Assembly (NCBI GenBank): GCA_905182985.1
Contig: CAJJDN010000101.1
Coordinates: 338,339-402,338, forward strand
Reading direction: 5' to 3'
Length of the DNA stretch: 64,000 nucleotides
Source: Paramecium sonneborni
Taxonomy: Eukaryota > Ciliophora > Oligohymenophorea > Peniculida > Parameciidae
Shown here: positions 1 to 11,984 of the stretch, in pieces
How the letters are laid out: each line of letters opens with the position of its first letter
Numbering within the stretch: the first letter of the stretch is position 1
Made by a program: the position numbers and the translations under genes
The notes under the pieces: generated by a model
The model's input: the letters and a program-made list of their open reading frames with translations, nothing else
The model's database searches: none
What the model was told of the DNA's origin: nothing

Positions 1-320
1 TTTTTTTATAGATTCTTAAGTAAATATAAACAGAAATTTATACTCTCAATATAATTATAATTTTGCTTCTTTTAAATTCTAAATTGGACAACAAAATAGA
101 CTTTTCATAATATTAAGTTTATAATCAAGAGTGTTATTCATTCATTGTTTCTAATTTTTATATGACTCCTTAATATGAAATATGAAATTTAATTTTCCCT
201 CTCTATTTAAACTCTTTAATTAACTAATCATCTTTATCTTTACTCAAACTAGTTGAAAAATCATTCTTCATTTATTAAATTTAGAATTCATTTTCTTAAT
301 TTTCTTCTGTAGTATTTCAT

Positions 321-1190
321 TCATTTTTTTTTATAATTCATCTTTTAATTATTATCTACATTTCTCATTTGCTCTATCATATTTTTATTTGAATTTCTCC
401 AATAGTCTAAATGAATATATTTAATTGAATTAGTCTAATTATGGTTAAATTGTGATTATAAATTTTATGTATTGTAATTTATTTTAGTAATAATTAAATG
501 TACAATAACATCTTCATTAAATTCTATAATTATCAATTAAAGTATTTTAATAGTTAAAAAAAATAAAGAATTCATCATTATATGTAATATTATTTATTAA
601 ATTGACTCTTATTTTTTTTCTGGTTCTGGCTCCATTTTATTATTATCATAAGCCTTTTGAAATTCTGTTTTAAATCTTTCTACTTCTTCTGGATTGGTAA
701 ATCTGACACATAATTGCCAAACCTTTGCTTATTCATCAGAAGCATCAATAACATGTCCAAATCCATGTTTTATAAACAGTTTTGAGTTAAACTAATTTAC
801 AGAATCGTTCTTATGGTGTAATGAAGTGATTTGCTATGACTTTACCAGTTTTATCCTATCTCATCAATAATCTAATATTATTTGTTTGCTAATATTTTAA
901 GAATTTCAAATCTCCAACTCCTCTTTCCTAAATTTAATTCTAATATTAAAATACCTTCCATTCTCCATCTGCAAATCTATACATATTTGCTCTAAATTTT
1001 GAAAGTTCTTCTTCTACAGTTTTGAATGGAACTTAAGGAAGAATGGCTTATCCTTTAAACTCATCTAAAATTCCTGGTTTTTCTGGATCATCATTATCAC
1101 CATCATCTAGAAATTCCTCTACATCTTCTTTAGAGTGATTTATATTAAAATAATTTAAATAATTTAATATAGAAAATTAAGTATTATACT
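321..1190 (-). CDS. RanBP1-domain protein, second unit (start and reading frame disturbed)
   Basis: Reads as a Ran-binding domain of the RanBP1 family, which binds RanGTP and helps GTP hydrolysis after nuclear export. The N-terminal part ends in the domain motif FRANMYRFADGEWK, followed by a 27-nt intron, then ERGVGDLKFLK, LLMRQDKTGK and ANHFIT. A one-base shift near 815 is needed to reach the rest (KHGFGHVIDASDE, WQLCVRFTNPEEVERF), which aligns with the neighbouring unit at 1191-1679. No in-frame ATG is found; the frame is open up to the end of the upstream unit, so both may belong to one two-domain protein joined by an unseen intron or indel. The domain ends near 610 (EPEPEKK); the frame then stays open to TGA at 321, and that tail may not be real. 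Domain identity is sure, the gene model is not. Confidence 0.65.
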
Positions 1191-1679
1191 TCAATCTTCA
1201 TCTTTATTTTAAATACGACATTCTTCATAATAATGATAGAATTAATCATAATCTTCCTCATTTTCTAATTTTACACAAAATTGTTCCAATTTAATTTCTC
1301 CATCACTTTTATCTTTTCCAATCCATTCATAACCATATTGATGAAACATACTCTTTGTAATAATTTCTGTCACTAAATGATTTGCTCTAATAAAAAATGT
1401 AGCATCTTATCTCATAAGTATTCTACACTTATTAGTCTCATTATGTTTTAAAAACTTTAAAATACCTTAACCTCTTTACTATAAATTATAGTTCTTAAAA
1501 CTTACTTTCCATTCATTATCTTTAAACCGAAATAGCTTACATTTAAATATCTTTAAACATTATTCATCTTCTTCTCCAGTTTTGATGACAACAGGTAATA
1601 ATTTAGGAGGACCAACGTAAGGAATGATTTCCTCTTCAGGATCATCAGGAATAGGTGGTTCTGCTGGATCAAAACTCAT
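1191..1679 (-). CDS. RanBP1-domain protein
   Basis: Small Ran-binding protein of 153 residues, consisting almost only of one RanBP1 (PH-like) domain, expected to bind RanGTP in nucleocytoplasmic transport. The ATG at 1679 opens an acidic leader (MSFDPAEPPIPDDPEEE), followed by the domain hallmarks KLFRFKDNEWK, RGQGILKFLKH, RILMRQDATFFIRANH and FCVKLENEEDYDQF. One 27-nt intron interrupts right after EWK, at the same position as in the adjacent unit, which suggests tandem duplication. Spliced length is 154 codons. TGA at 1191 ends the frame. Q residues are encoded by TAA/TAG. The family is recognised from motif order; the exact orthologue (RanBP1 versus another RanBD protein) is inferred. Confidence 0.85.
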
Positions 1680-1830
1680 TTTATTATAAATTAATTTAAA
1701 TTATTTAAAAATTAAAAATTAGAGCAATATAAAGTTTTTATTATAAAAATTTCAATAGAATTTGTTAGTAACTCAAATATATGTATTACATTTCTAATTT
1801 AATATTAAAATTCAATATATTTTATATTAA

Positions 1831-2813
1831 TCAAGTATGTCTACCGTTTACCCATTCTCCTTCTAAACTTTCACGACCTTAATTTGATAATACACATCCT
1901 TTTCCATGAAATACTCCTTTTCTAAAAGTACCATAAAATACAAAATATGAATCATAACAATCTATAAATTGCATTTAACCAATTCCTTCAATTTCTCCAT
2001 TAACAAAATTACCACTGTAAGTTTCCCTATTATTAGCAACATTAGAAAAGTTCATAAAATTTCTTAATTATAATTTCTATGTTTTGGATTCTCTAAACAT
2101 TAATTTTCCTTTTCCCCAAAACACATCATCCTTCCATTAACCTGTGTATATAATCTTCCCATCTTTATCAAATAGTGTTCCTATTCCTTATTTCCTACCT
2201 CTTTCATCTGTTTATCCCTCATATAAGGCTTCTTCACCCATATACATAATTTTTTTAGTAATGGTTGTTTTTTTATTAATATCATAAGTAGTCTATTTAT
2301 TATTAGTTTGAGATTAAAAACTTTAATCTCTTTTATTTGATGATAAAGTGTTTTTTGTAGCTTTGGTATTTCTTTCATGTTCTTCTAAAATATTTTTACT
2401 AATTCGAATTCTCTCTTATGAATTGTCATATTTTTTTAAGAAATAACTTTTAAAATTTCCAGTACGTTTAGGTGTAACTGAACAATTAAATTCATCTTAT
2501 GAAGTATTTGTATGTTATTTTTTATTTTGATTTGCATTTTGATTTGATTTTGGTGGTAATGACTTTTAAATTTAACTTATTCTGCTATCAATCATTTCAA
2601 TTTTTCTGTTAATAGTTTCAATCATATCATCTTATACTCTTGATTTATATGGACTAACAACTTGAGCTGGAATTTAAGATCTAATTTATGGTTATACTGA
2701 TGTAGTTGGCTTATTTAAAAAGTATTTATTACTCTAATGAATGGTAAACTTTAATATACAGGGGCTGCTTATTAGATTATATAAACTTATGGTTATGGGT
2801 ATACAATAAACAT
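1831..2813 (-). CDS. MORN-repeat protein
   Basis: Protein of 318 residues. The N-terminal half is Q/N/S-rich with a predicted helical stretch (MIETINRKIEMIDSRI). The C-terminal half carries MORN-like repeats: YMGEEALYEGQTDERGRKQG, YTGQWKDDVFWGKGKL, YSGNFVNGEIEGIGQM, FYGTFRKGVFHGKGC and EGEWVNGRHT just before TGA. MORN repeats typically hold proteins at membranes or cortical and ciliary structures. One 26-nt intron near the start (GTATAT...ATTAG) gives a spliced length of 319 codons. It lies 47 bp downstream of the ATG of the divergently coding-side neighbour on the same strand. The family call is firm; the specific role is unknown. Confidence 0.85.
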
Positions 2814-2860
2814 AATAAAATATAATAAAATTTTATTTTATTTGATTATTCTCATTCATA

Positions 2861-3970
2861 TCATTAAGCTGGTAATTATGATAATAAATCTAAAGCACTT
2901 TATACAATGCTAATTTCTTCAGATATGTGAGATCTTTTGCTAGTATAACTAGTATTCTCATTATCTTATGCAATTCTAGTTTAATCAAGTAATTCTTTTG
3001 ATGTTTAAATAAGTTCTTATAATTCTGATTATCTTCTTTTAGCTGAGGCCTATTAAATAATATTAATATATATATACTAAATCATTATCTTTTGCAGTAG
3101 CTTATCTTTAATTGAATTATTTATCTTTATCTAAATTGCTATAAGTAGTTTCAAATTAACTTCTCAAAGTTTGATATTATTACTCTGAATTTGTTGATGA
3201 TGTATTTATAGCATCTAATCTATCTTAAACATTTTCTGCAATCCCTTCTAATTTAGTAATTACTCTTCTTATAGTATTATCATCATATTATGAAGTCATT
3301 TAAATCATTATAGAAATAGGATGTTTATCTCCTAAACTTTTTTTAGCAACTTCAATAGCTCTCTCTCTTTCAATCAAACTAACATTTCCCAAAAGTGTGT
3401 CTGTTAAAAATCTTAATACTTCCTTAACTGCTGCTAAATATCTTGAGTTATTGTTCAATTTTTCTTCTGCTGCTCTAACTTCTTATTAATGATTATCACT
3501 CAATTAAGTAATTTAATTTGATAACAATAAAAGTTATTATCCTTAAAAACTCAATGATTGAGTTAGTGATGATAGATCAGTTGTTAAATCATTTATTTAT
3601 TGATTTACTGAGCTCAATTCACTTTCTGTAGTTTCTAAAGTATTCTCCAATTTAGTAATTTATTATTCATAATTAGCTTGTTACTAAATAATTACATATA
3701 TACTCTTACAGCAGAATGTTCAGCTTCATTAGCACCAGATGCAGCAATTAATTTATCTAACATCGATTAAACTATTGATACTACTTCACCTAATTTGCTT
3801 GATTAATGTAATTCAAGCATCCCATAAAAATAATCGCTAAAAGGAGTGATTCTTGTTTTCTGGAATATATTTAATATATATATTACTTCTCTTAATTACT
3901 TAATTGCTGTTAGATGAGTTTCTGTAGTAACTGATATCACAATCAATACCAATAATATTGCTATTCTCAT
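2861..3970 (-). CDS. Trichocyst matrix protein-like secreted coiled-coil protein
   Basis: Protein of 342 residues starting with a clear signal peptide (MRIAILLVLIVISVTT), then long alpha-helical, Gln/Ser/Leu/Glu-rich heptads with no other domain. Motifs such as LDKLIAASGANEAEH near the N-terminus and RSHISEEISIVQSALDLL at the C-terminus match the style of Paramecium trichocyst matrix proteins, which are processed and crystallise inside extrusive trichocysts. Three introns (27, 26 and 28 nt; the last at 3050-3077) give 343 spliced codons. Assignment rests on the signal peptide, coiled coil and characteristic C-terminal region rather than on an alignment, so a related secretory-granule protein is the alternative. 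Confidence 0.75.
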
Positions 3971-4088
3971 TTATTATATTAATTAAAAAACGACTTCTTT
4001 TCTTTTTTGTTACTTAATTTTTATAAATAAAAAACATCATCATCACTTTATAATATGTATAACTCAATTACAAACATAATCAAAATTC

Positions 4089-4768
4089 TCAATGACAACA
4101 ATTCTATCTTGGTCTATTTTCTCTTGATCTATTTTACTCTTAAACATTCTAAACTTTTATAATCTACAATTTCTTAACAAAAAATTCAATTAATTCATTT
4201 ATTCCTTCACCAGTTGCAGTCGAAATTCTGCATAAAGTAAATTTTATTGTTTGCACATTTATTATACTTTATCTTAAGAAATACAACGAAGATTTTGAGC
4301 ATCATCCACAAGATCCAATTTATTACCAACAATAATAATAGTTATAGATACATCTGCATAATAATTTATATCTAATTAATTATTAATATTGTAAGTAGTA
4401 CCTTTAAGCCAATTTTATATGTTTTCATAAGTATATAGATCAGTTAGATCATAAAATAATAATGCTCCTTATGATTAAAGAAAATGACTAAATAGTTGGA
4501 ATAATACTTTGATGTCACAGACTTATATTTTTCTGATCCAGCTTAATCAATCAAATTATACCTGTGTCCCAAATTTTCAATGTTATTAATTACTCCTTAT
4601 AAACAATCTATTTTGAGGCATATTCAACTCCAATAGTTGATTTTGATTATTGAGGAGTAATGTTTTTCATTGCTCTTATAAAGAAACTTGAATTTCCAAC
4701 TTTACTATCACCAACAAGAATAACTTGATTATAATAATAACTCAAATTATAGATGAAGTTTATTACAT
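4089..4768 (-). CDS. Rab-like small GTPase with altered P-loop
   Basis: Small GTPase of about 200 residues with four or more introns (20, 20, 30 and 29 nt). Motifs in order: VILVGDSKVGNSS (G1), STIGVEY (switch I), IWDTAGSEKYKSV (switch II), GALLFYDLTD, GNKLDL (G4), STATGEGINELIEFF (G5 region) and a C-terminal Cys pair (QNCCH) before TGA, suggesting prenylation. Two catalytic residues differ from normal Rabs: the P-loop Lys of GxxxxGKS is Asn, and the switch II Gln of AGQE is Ser. The first exon is unclear; the nearest ATG (4768) is out of frame without a further splice. It would act in vesicle traffic, but nucleotide handling is probably atypical. Confidence 0.75.
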
Positions 4769-4824
4769 TTAGTAAATTAATTTAATAATACTGACTGATA
4801 AAGTATACTCAAATCCAAATTCAC

Positions 4825-5226
4825 TCAATAAATTACTCTTCCTTAAATTAAGTTGATTGGAATAGGACCATGATTCTTAGAATCAAAAGATACTTTTCGA
4901 TTATCACCTTCAATCCAAACATGATTTTTAGGTATTTTGTTACCATAAGGATCAATCTCATCTTCCAAATGGATTATTCTTTTACAAACTGTTAAGTCTG
5001 GTCTACTAGGTGATTTAGCTATAATGATATCTCCCTTTTATATCTTATAGAGTGCTCTTTAAACCACTACTAATTCACCATTCTAGACTGTTGGATGCAT
5101 TGATTAACCTTCTGAAAGCTCAAAGGAAATTACATGCTCAGTTAGTAGATAATAAGAACAAAAGGCTGGGATAATCATTAGAATGTCCTTTTATTTTGCA
5201 AGAATTTACTTCAAAGTGGATAGCAT
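4825..5226 (-). CDS. Mitochondrial inner membrane protease subunit 1-like (signal peptidase I family)
   Basis: Intronless 133-residue protein of the S26 signal peptidase family. A hydrophobic N-terminal segment (ILMIIPAFCSYYLL) precedes the catalytic Ser in GQSMHPT, then GDIIIAKSP, the catalytic Lys in TVCKRI, and the conserved C-terminal block HVWIEGDN, SFDSKNHGPIP and GRVIY. Size and motif spacing match IMP1 of the mitochondrial inner membrane peptidase, which trims signal sequences in the intermembrane space. Start ATG at 5226; TGA at 4825 lies close to the start region of the Rab-like gene on the same strand, so the two genes are tightly packed. IMP2 is the alternative; the short length and DSKNHGPIP block favour IMP1. 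Confidence 0.9.
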
Positions 5227-5366
5227 CTATTTATATTAATAATTGCGGTATTTTAAATTAAAACAAAATAGTGTTTTTAATTAATTTAATGTAGTTTTAA
5301 TAAAACAACTAGTTCATATAATTTGCAAGATAATTGTTAGAACAACAATCCTCATCAAGTCCAGAA

Positions 5367-6084
5367 ATGGATGAACAAAAAGACTCTTCTTTAGACATGA
5401 GTTAGTTAATTAAGTTGTAACACACTATTCCTGACAATATTTTAATCTCTCCAGAACCTTCAAAAAAAAAGGGTTCCATCCTTTTGCCCTCTGATGATCC
5501 TTGCAATTGTAGTAGATCTGGATGTAGAAAAATGTATTGTGAATGTCTTGCTAAAGGAAGACTATGTTCCTCATTTTGTAATTATTATATATCTATTTAC
5601 AAGGTAGATGTTAAAATTGTCATAACAAAACTTCAAATAAACTTGTTTTGAATGTTATTGAAGAACTAGATCAAAATAGAAATAGAAAAAGATTTAGATC
5701 AAGAAGATTTAAGGATGTATTTTTATTCATTATTTTAAGGGATGTACATGCTAAAAATCGATGTGTTTGAAGAAATACTGTGAGTGTTTTAATTCTGGTA
5801 AAAGCTGTGGCTCTGGCTGCAAGTGTGTGAACTGTGAAAACTATGTTCTTGATGAAGTCGAAAAAATAATCTGTACACCAAACTAAAAAAAAACTTCTAA
5901 ATTTTCTTCTAAATTTGAAAGTGCCAACACAAATACCAGATCAGATTATTATGGACTAGTGTTAGAGAAACTCAATTTAGAAGAATTTGAAGAATCAGAT
6001 GAATGTAATTAATTTTATTTCTTATTAGAATTGGATAAGATGCATACAGTTGTTATTATGATATTAGGCTAATTAATCATTTGA
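5367..6084 (+). CDS. CXC (tesmin/TSO1-like) domain protein, LIN54 type
   Basis: Protein of about 222 residues with two cysteine-rich CXC (CRC) motifs: CNCSRSGCRKMYCECLAKGR...CRCQNCHN, then CTCQKSMCLKKYCECFNSGK...CKCVNCEN. The linker contains the basic stretch NRNRKRFRSRRFK. CRC proteins bind DNA (CHR-type elements) and act in cell-cycle transcription complexes such as DREAM/MuvB. The first CXC motif is interrupted by a 26-nt intron inside FC|RC, and a 23-nt intron precedes the second. A possible third 24-nt intron near 6005 would shorten the C-terminus by eight residues without changing frame. ATG 5367 is preceded by a few open codons but fits best. Confidence 0.88.
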
Positions 6085-6124
6085 TATATTTGTTTACTTA
6101 TAAAATAATATTTAATTGTCTTAT

Positions 6125-7510
<1,386 letters not shown>

Positions 7511-7568
7511 AAATCTTTAATTTATTATATCAAAAATAGTATATATATTAATATAATAATAATATTAA

Positions 7569-8553
7569 ATGAGTTTTAATATAAGCAATAGACTTAGACC
7601 TTAGACTGCTTATTTAATGTCATAATAAGATGTATTCTTTAATTTTAGTAAATTGTAAGTTAAGGTCTGGTAAATATACATAGAATGATTAATAAGTCAT
7701 AAACAAATTGTTAGATAAAAACTCGAATTATTTTGAACATATTAAAGGTATATCTAATTTAATAATTAATAAGATTAATGTGTTTGTGGATTGTGTATTT
7801 GCGGAGGATGTAAATGTGGATTAGAAAGATTAAAAGAATAATAAGGAATGCCTATGAAATCATAGTATTAATAAGAGTATTTTGAAAAGTAGCCATAAAG
7901 AATGAAATCAATATCATAATTACCATCATATAAAGATGATTATACAATGAAATTTGAAACTACTTAAAGAGTAATTTAAAACAGTTATTTTTAGCTTGAT
8001 TTTAAAGATCCAAAATAAAGACCATAAACATCATATAAACCTGAATAACCTAGATTTATATAGCCATTTCATGCAGGTTCTACTTACTAATTGACTCATA
8101 TATAAATGCCTGAGAGTAAAGGAGACTATATATTTTAGATGAGAGAGTCAATATCATTCCTTAAAATCATCCAACTGTTATGAAAGATCTTAAATTTTTA
8201 GGATCAAGTGAATATAAAAGAAATTTTAGTGGAACCCCAATTACTAGATAAAAGAATCTTATATTTGGAGCTCATAGTAGTTTTGGGTAATTAAAATATT
8301 AATAATATTTAGAAATCCAATAAATCCAGGATTGCCATTTTTTGGATAAACTACATCATCTAGAGCATTTAAACCATTTAAAGCAAAGAAAACAAGACCT
8401 ACAAAAACGAATACATAAGTTTAAAGTGTACCAACATTTGATGGTTAATTTTCAACAATAACAAAATTGGATTTCGGGGATAAATCATTATAGATTTGTC
8501 CAGCAAAAGCGATTCTTAATTCTAAAAAACATTCTAATCATTCTGGGTTTTGA
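7569..8553 (+). CDS. SAXO-like axonemal microtubule protein
   Basis: Protein of about 295 residues. After a short leader it has a cysteine cluster CVCGLCICGGCKCG, then repeated S/T-x-Y..D/Y segments (QLPSYKDDYTMKF, PQTSYKPEQPRF, HAGSTYQLTHIQMPEN, SSEYKRNFSGTP), resembling the Cys-rich start and Mn repeats of SAXO (FAM154) proteins that stabilise axonemal and centriolar microtubules. Three introns are clear (26, 23 and 26 nt); the first one near 7660 is ambiguous (19 or 25 nt, both keep frame). TGA 8551-8553 lies 70 bp from the convergent eIF2B gene end. The family is inferred from pattern; loss of a few repeats relative to animal SAXO is expected in ciliates. Confidence 0.65.
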
Positions 8554-8622
8554 ATAAAATAATATATTCAATTATTGATATTGTACTTATTTTATTTTTA
8601 TTATAATATATTATTCACAAAT

Positions 8623-9714
8623 TCAAATGTCTTCATCTTTGACATCATAGAAATCACTGAACAATTAATAAATACTCTATGGAGTATATTAACCTTAATT
8701 AGTGATATATAAACTTATATATTCAGGTGGTACATAGTCAAATGTGATCTATTAAAATTATAATAATTAAAATACTCCAATGCTCATTTAATCTACAGAA
8801 GAATTTGAATTTATTTTCAATGGAGATACAAGTTCATTAAATGTTGTTTAATCAAATGCATATTTTGGAGTCAATTTATGTGCTCCAGATAATACAATCA
8901 CAGGAACAGCGAATTATTTAGCTAAAACACAAATTGCATATGTTCCTGGATGCATTAATAAACCTCCATTTTTAAGAATTGCATCTACTCCCAATAATGT
9001 TTTATTTACTCTTTACATTATAGCATATGCATTAGTAAAAGGTGTTAATGTTACATTCAATTAATGTTTACCTAAATCAGTAGCAAACTATTTTCCTAAT
9101 GTTTCAGTTTCACTCTCTAATACTATAATCTCAAAATTTCTGGTCTTTTTAGCTGATAATAAAAAGTTTAACACTGTGGTTGAATATTCATAAACTAAAA
9201 GTACTTCATTTGTAAAAAAATGAGTTGATGCCTTTAAATATATTTATATTTATTACAAATGTATTGATATCATCTGAATGAGACTCAAGCTCTTCTAAAA
9301 CTTATTCAATTGCAGGTAATATTATATTTTATTATATTTCATTTGAACCTGTCTCTGTACCTGTTTCAACTGTTGTTTTAGATCTGCTTGATTATCTTTA
9401 TATTGTATGAGCTAAATCTTTAAAATTATTTTCTTTATTTTTTATTTAAAGTAATCCTTATTCAGAACTCATCAATCGTATTACTTAAATTACTCTTCTA
9501 AACACATTAGGAATCCAAAAATCTAAAGGACCTTACTTTAGTCTATTAGATAATTTCTTTATATATATAATATAATCTTCTATTGTTGAATTTCTAGGCA
9601 ATTTTGCTTATTTAGCTGATAAATGAGCCTTTAAGGCCAATATTGATTCTTTACTAGAATATAGTCGAGCTGAAATTATAAATAATGCTTACGCTATGCT
9701 ATTTAAGAATTCAT
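8623..9714 (-). CDS. EIF2B2: Translation initiation factor eIF2B subunit beta
   Basis: Protein of 347 residues of the eIF2B alpha/beta/delta regulatory family, part of the GDP-GTP exchange factor for eIF2. Features: N-terminal helical part with RLMSSEQGLL, then the Rossmann-like core THFFTNEVLLVYEYSTTV, IIVLESETETLGKQFA, VNKTLLGVDAILKNGGL, HPGTYAICVLAKQFAVPVIV and the C-terminal signature FDYVPPEYISLYITNQG followed by QSIYQLFSDFY. The FDYVPPE...SIY ending is typical of the beta subunit rather than alpha or delta. Introns of 23 nt (after nine codons) and 25 nt give 348 spliced codons. Both ends are well defined: ATG 9714, TGA 8623. Confidence 0.9.
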
Positions 9715-10063
9715 AATATCAATTCTTTAATAATTTAATATTTAATAATTAATTAATTTTTGTTATTATTATTATATAAGCAAATCTGTATATTATATTT
9801 TTAATTAAAAATTTCATTAATAATTATAAATATGAAGTCCTTTATTAAAAGTTATTTTTTAAATTATCATCTCAATGCTATTAATTTAAAATTATCTAAA
9901 AATGTATTAATATTTTTGAGACTTAAAATCTCAAATATACTTCTGAATTATTGATATGTAAAAAAGGTTTATTGAAATTCATTAACAGATAAATTTTCAT
10001 AATTATTTTTATATATTAATGTAAAAGCATCAATAAACAGAATAAAAATTTTCACCCTTATAC
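9715..10063. other. Intergenic stretch between divergent genes
   Basis: About 350 bp of very AT-rich DNA between the eIF2B beta start (minus) and the Rad5/HLTF-like start (plus). It should hold both promoters. I see only A/T runs and no recognisable motif or coding frame. Confidence 0.6.
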
Positions 10064-11942
10064 ATGGGTAAATTTCTATGTAACTTTAAAACAGATAGTG
10101 GATTTGCTTAAAGAAATAATCCAAAATTAAAATATAAGATAAAAGTCTTAGCAATTCCATTAATAAAAATTAAGGAAATCAGATTTCATGAAAAAAGATT
10201 GTTTGTAGTTGGAGGAGGAATTTTATAAGAAGGAAGAATAATGTAATGTAAAGTAAAAAAAGATGATGAAGAAATTTATAAGTTTTACAATAAATTTGGG
10301 TATATTGAACATGTATTTGATGAATTATGGTATTTCTTGATCAGTGCAGACTATGTTAAATTAAAGGTAAATTTTAAACAAATAAATGCATAACCTTCAA
10401 CTATTTCATTAGCTGAAATTTCAGTTTTTATTACAGAAAAAGCAATAAATGACAATTATGAACTAAAAATTTTAAGGTATAATCGAGGAATTAAATCAGT
10501 AAAAGGTTTAGGAAAAGCTGAGAAATTTTAACAATATCACCTTTAACATTTAGAGGAAATAAAAATGGAACACTAAAGATTTGCTAGACTTTCTTTACTG
10601 CTTATGTTTGATTTTATGAACATTTAAGTTGAAATACCTTCACTTGTAAAATCAGATAAACAGTTTAAAATATTTTTTACATAATATTGTTACTTTTATG
10701 AAAGATATAAATCTTAACCTGTAAATTAATTAATGAAGTCTTATCATAGACCAATTATAGAAAATCAGAATTACTTTAATAATTACATAAATAGTAATCA
10801 TTTTTATAACAAATTATTTACTAGAGAATTAATATAAAAAATAGCTCTTAAAATTGATCGCTAAGGATATTTATCAAATAATATGCCATATAAACCAAAA
10901 ATTGAAAAAATTCATCCTCTTTTACACATATAGTTTTAACGTGTTGCTATTGCATTTTATGAAGCAATTCTTAGCTTTATTAGAAGATCTATGAACTCAG
11001 TAGTTAAATAATAATAACCATCATATTCTGATTATATTCTTAAGACCATATTTTTATCAACATTTCCTATTTAACAGAATAAATATTTAAAAGATGAATT
11101 ATATTAATATTAGCATTAAAATTTTATTTCAGCAAGAGAAACAATTTCAAATAATTTAAAAGAAGATGGTGGAGTAGAATTATTAAGTGATGAAAAAGTT
11201 AGGATTTATGAAGATTCAAAAAATCAAATTTTAGATTATTTTTATATTGATTATGTAATTTTGGAAGATAAAACTTAAAAAAATTATTTTACTTTATTAA
11301 AATAATAATAAGAATCTTATTTTGAGGAGACAAAACTTCAATAAAAAAAATAAAACGAAGATATTTAATAATAAGATTTAAATAATATATTTGTTGTATA
11401 AACTTAATTATAAGAGTATAATACACCTAAAAAAATGTTATCTTAGTTAAAATAACATTAAAAATAGGCTTTATATTGGATGCTAATGAGAGAAGGACAT
11501 ATTAGTAATTCTAATACAGACTAGAAGCAAAAATTATCACCTTTATGGTAATAGATCAAACTTTTAAATGGTGATTCTCTTTATGTAAATACTTTTACTG
11601 CAAAAATTTCCAAAGATTTTATGCCAATTTAAGAAACGAAAGGTGGAATATTAGCAGATGAAATGGGATTAGGAAAGACTATTATGGCATTGGCATTAAT
11701 ATTAGAAACTTAAAAAAAAGGAAATTAAACTTTAATTGTTGTTCCAAAATCAGTTATTTTGTAATGGGAGAAAGAAATTTAAACTCATACTAAACCTAGA
11801 AGTTTAGAAGTATTAGTGTATTATAAACAATAATCTAGAAGTTAGAAGATAAAATTATAAGATTATGATATTATTTTAACTACTTATGCTATTTTAGCAT
11901 CTGATTATTCAATATGGACATAAATAAATGAAATAGCTTAAG

Positions 11943-11984
<42 letters not shown>

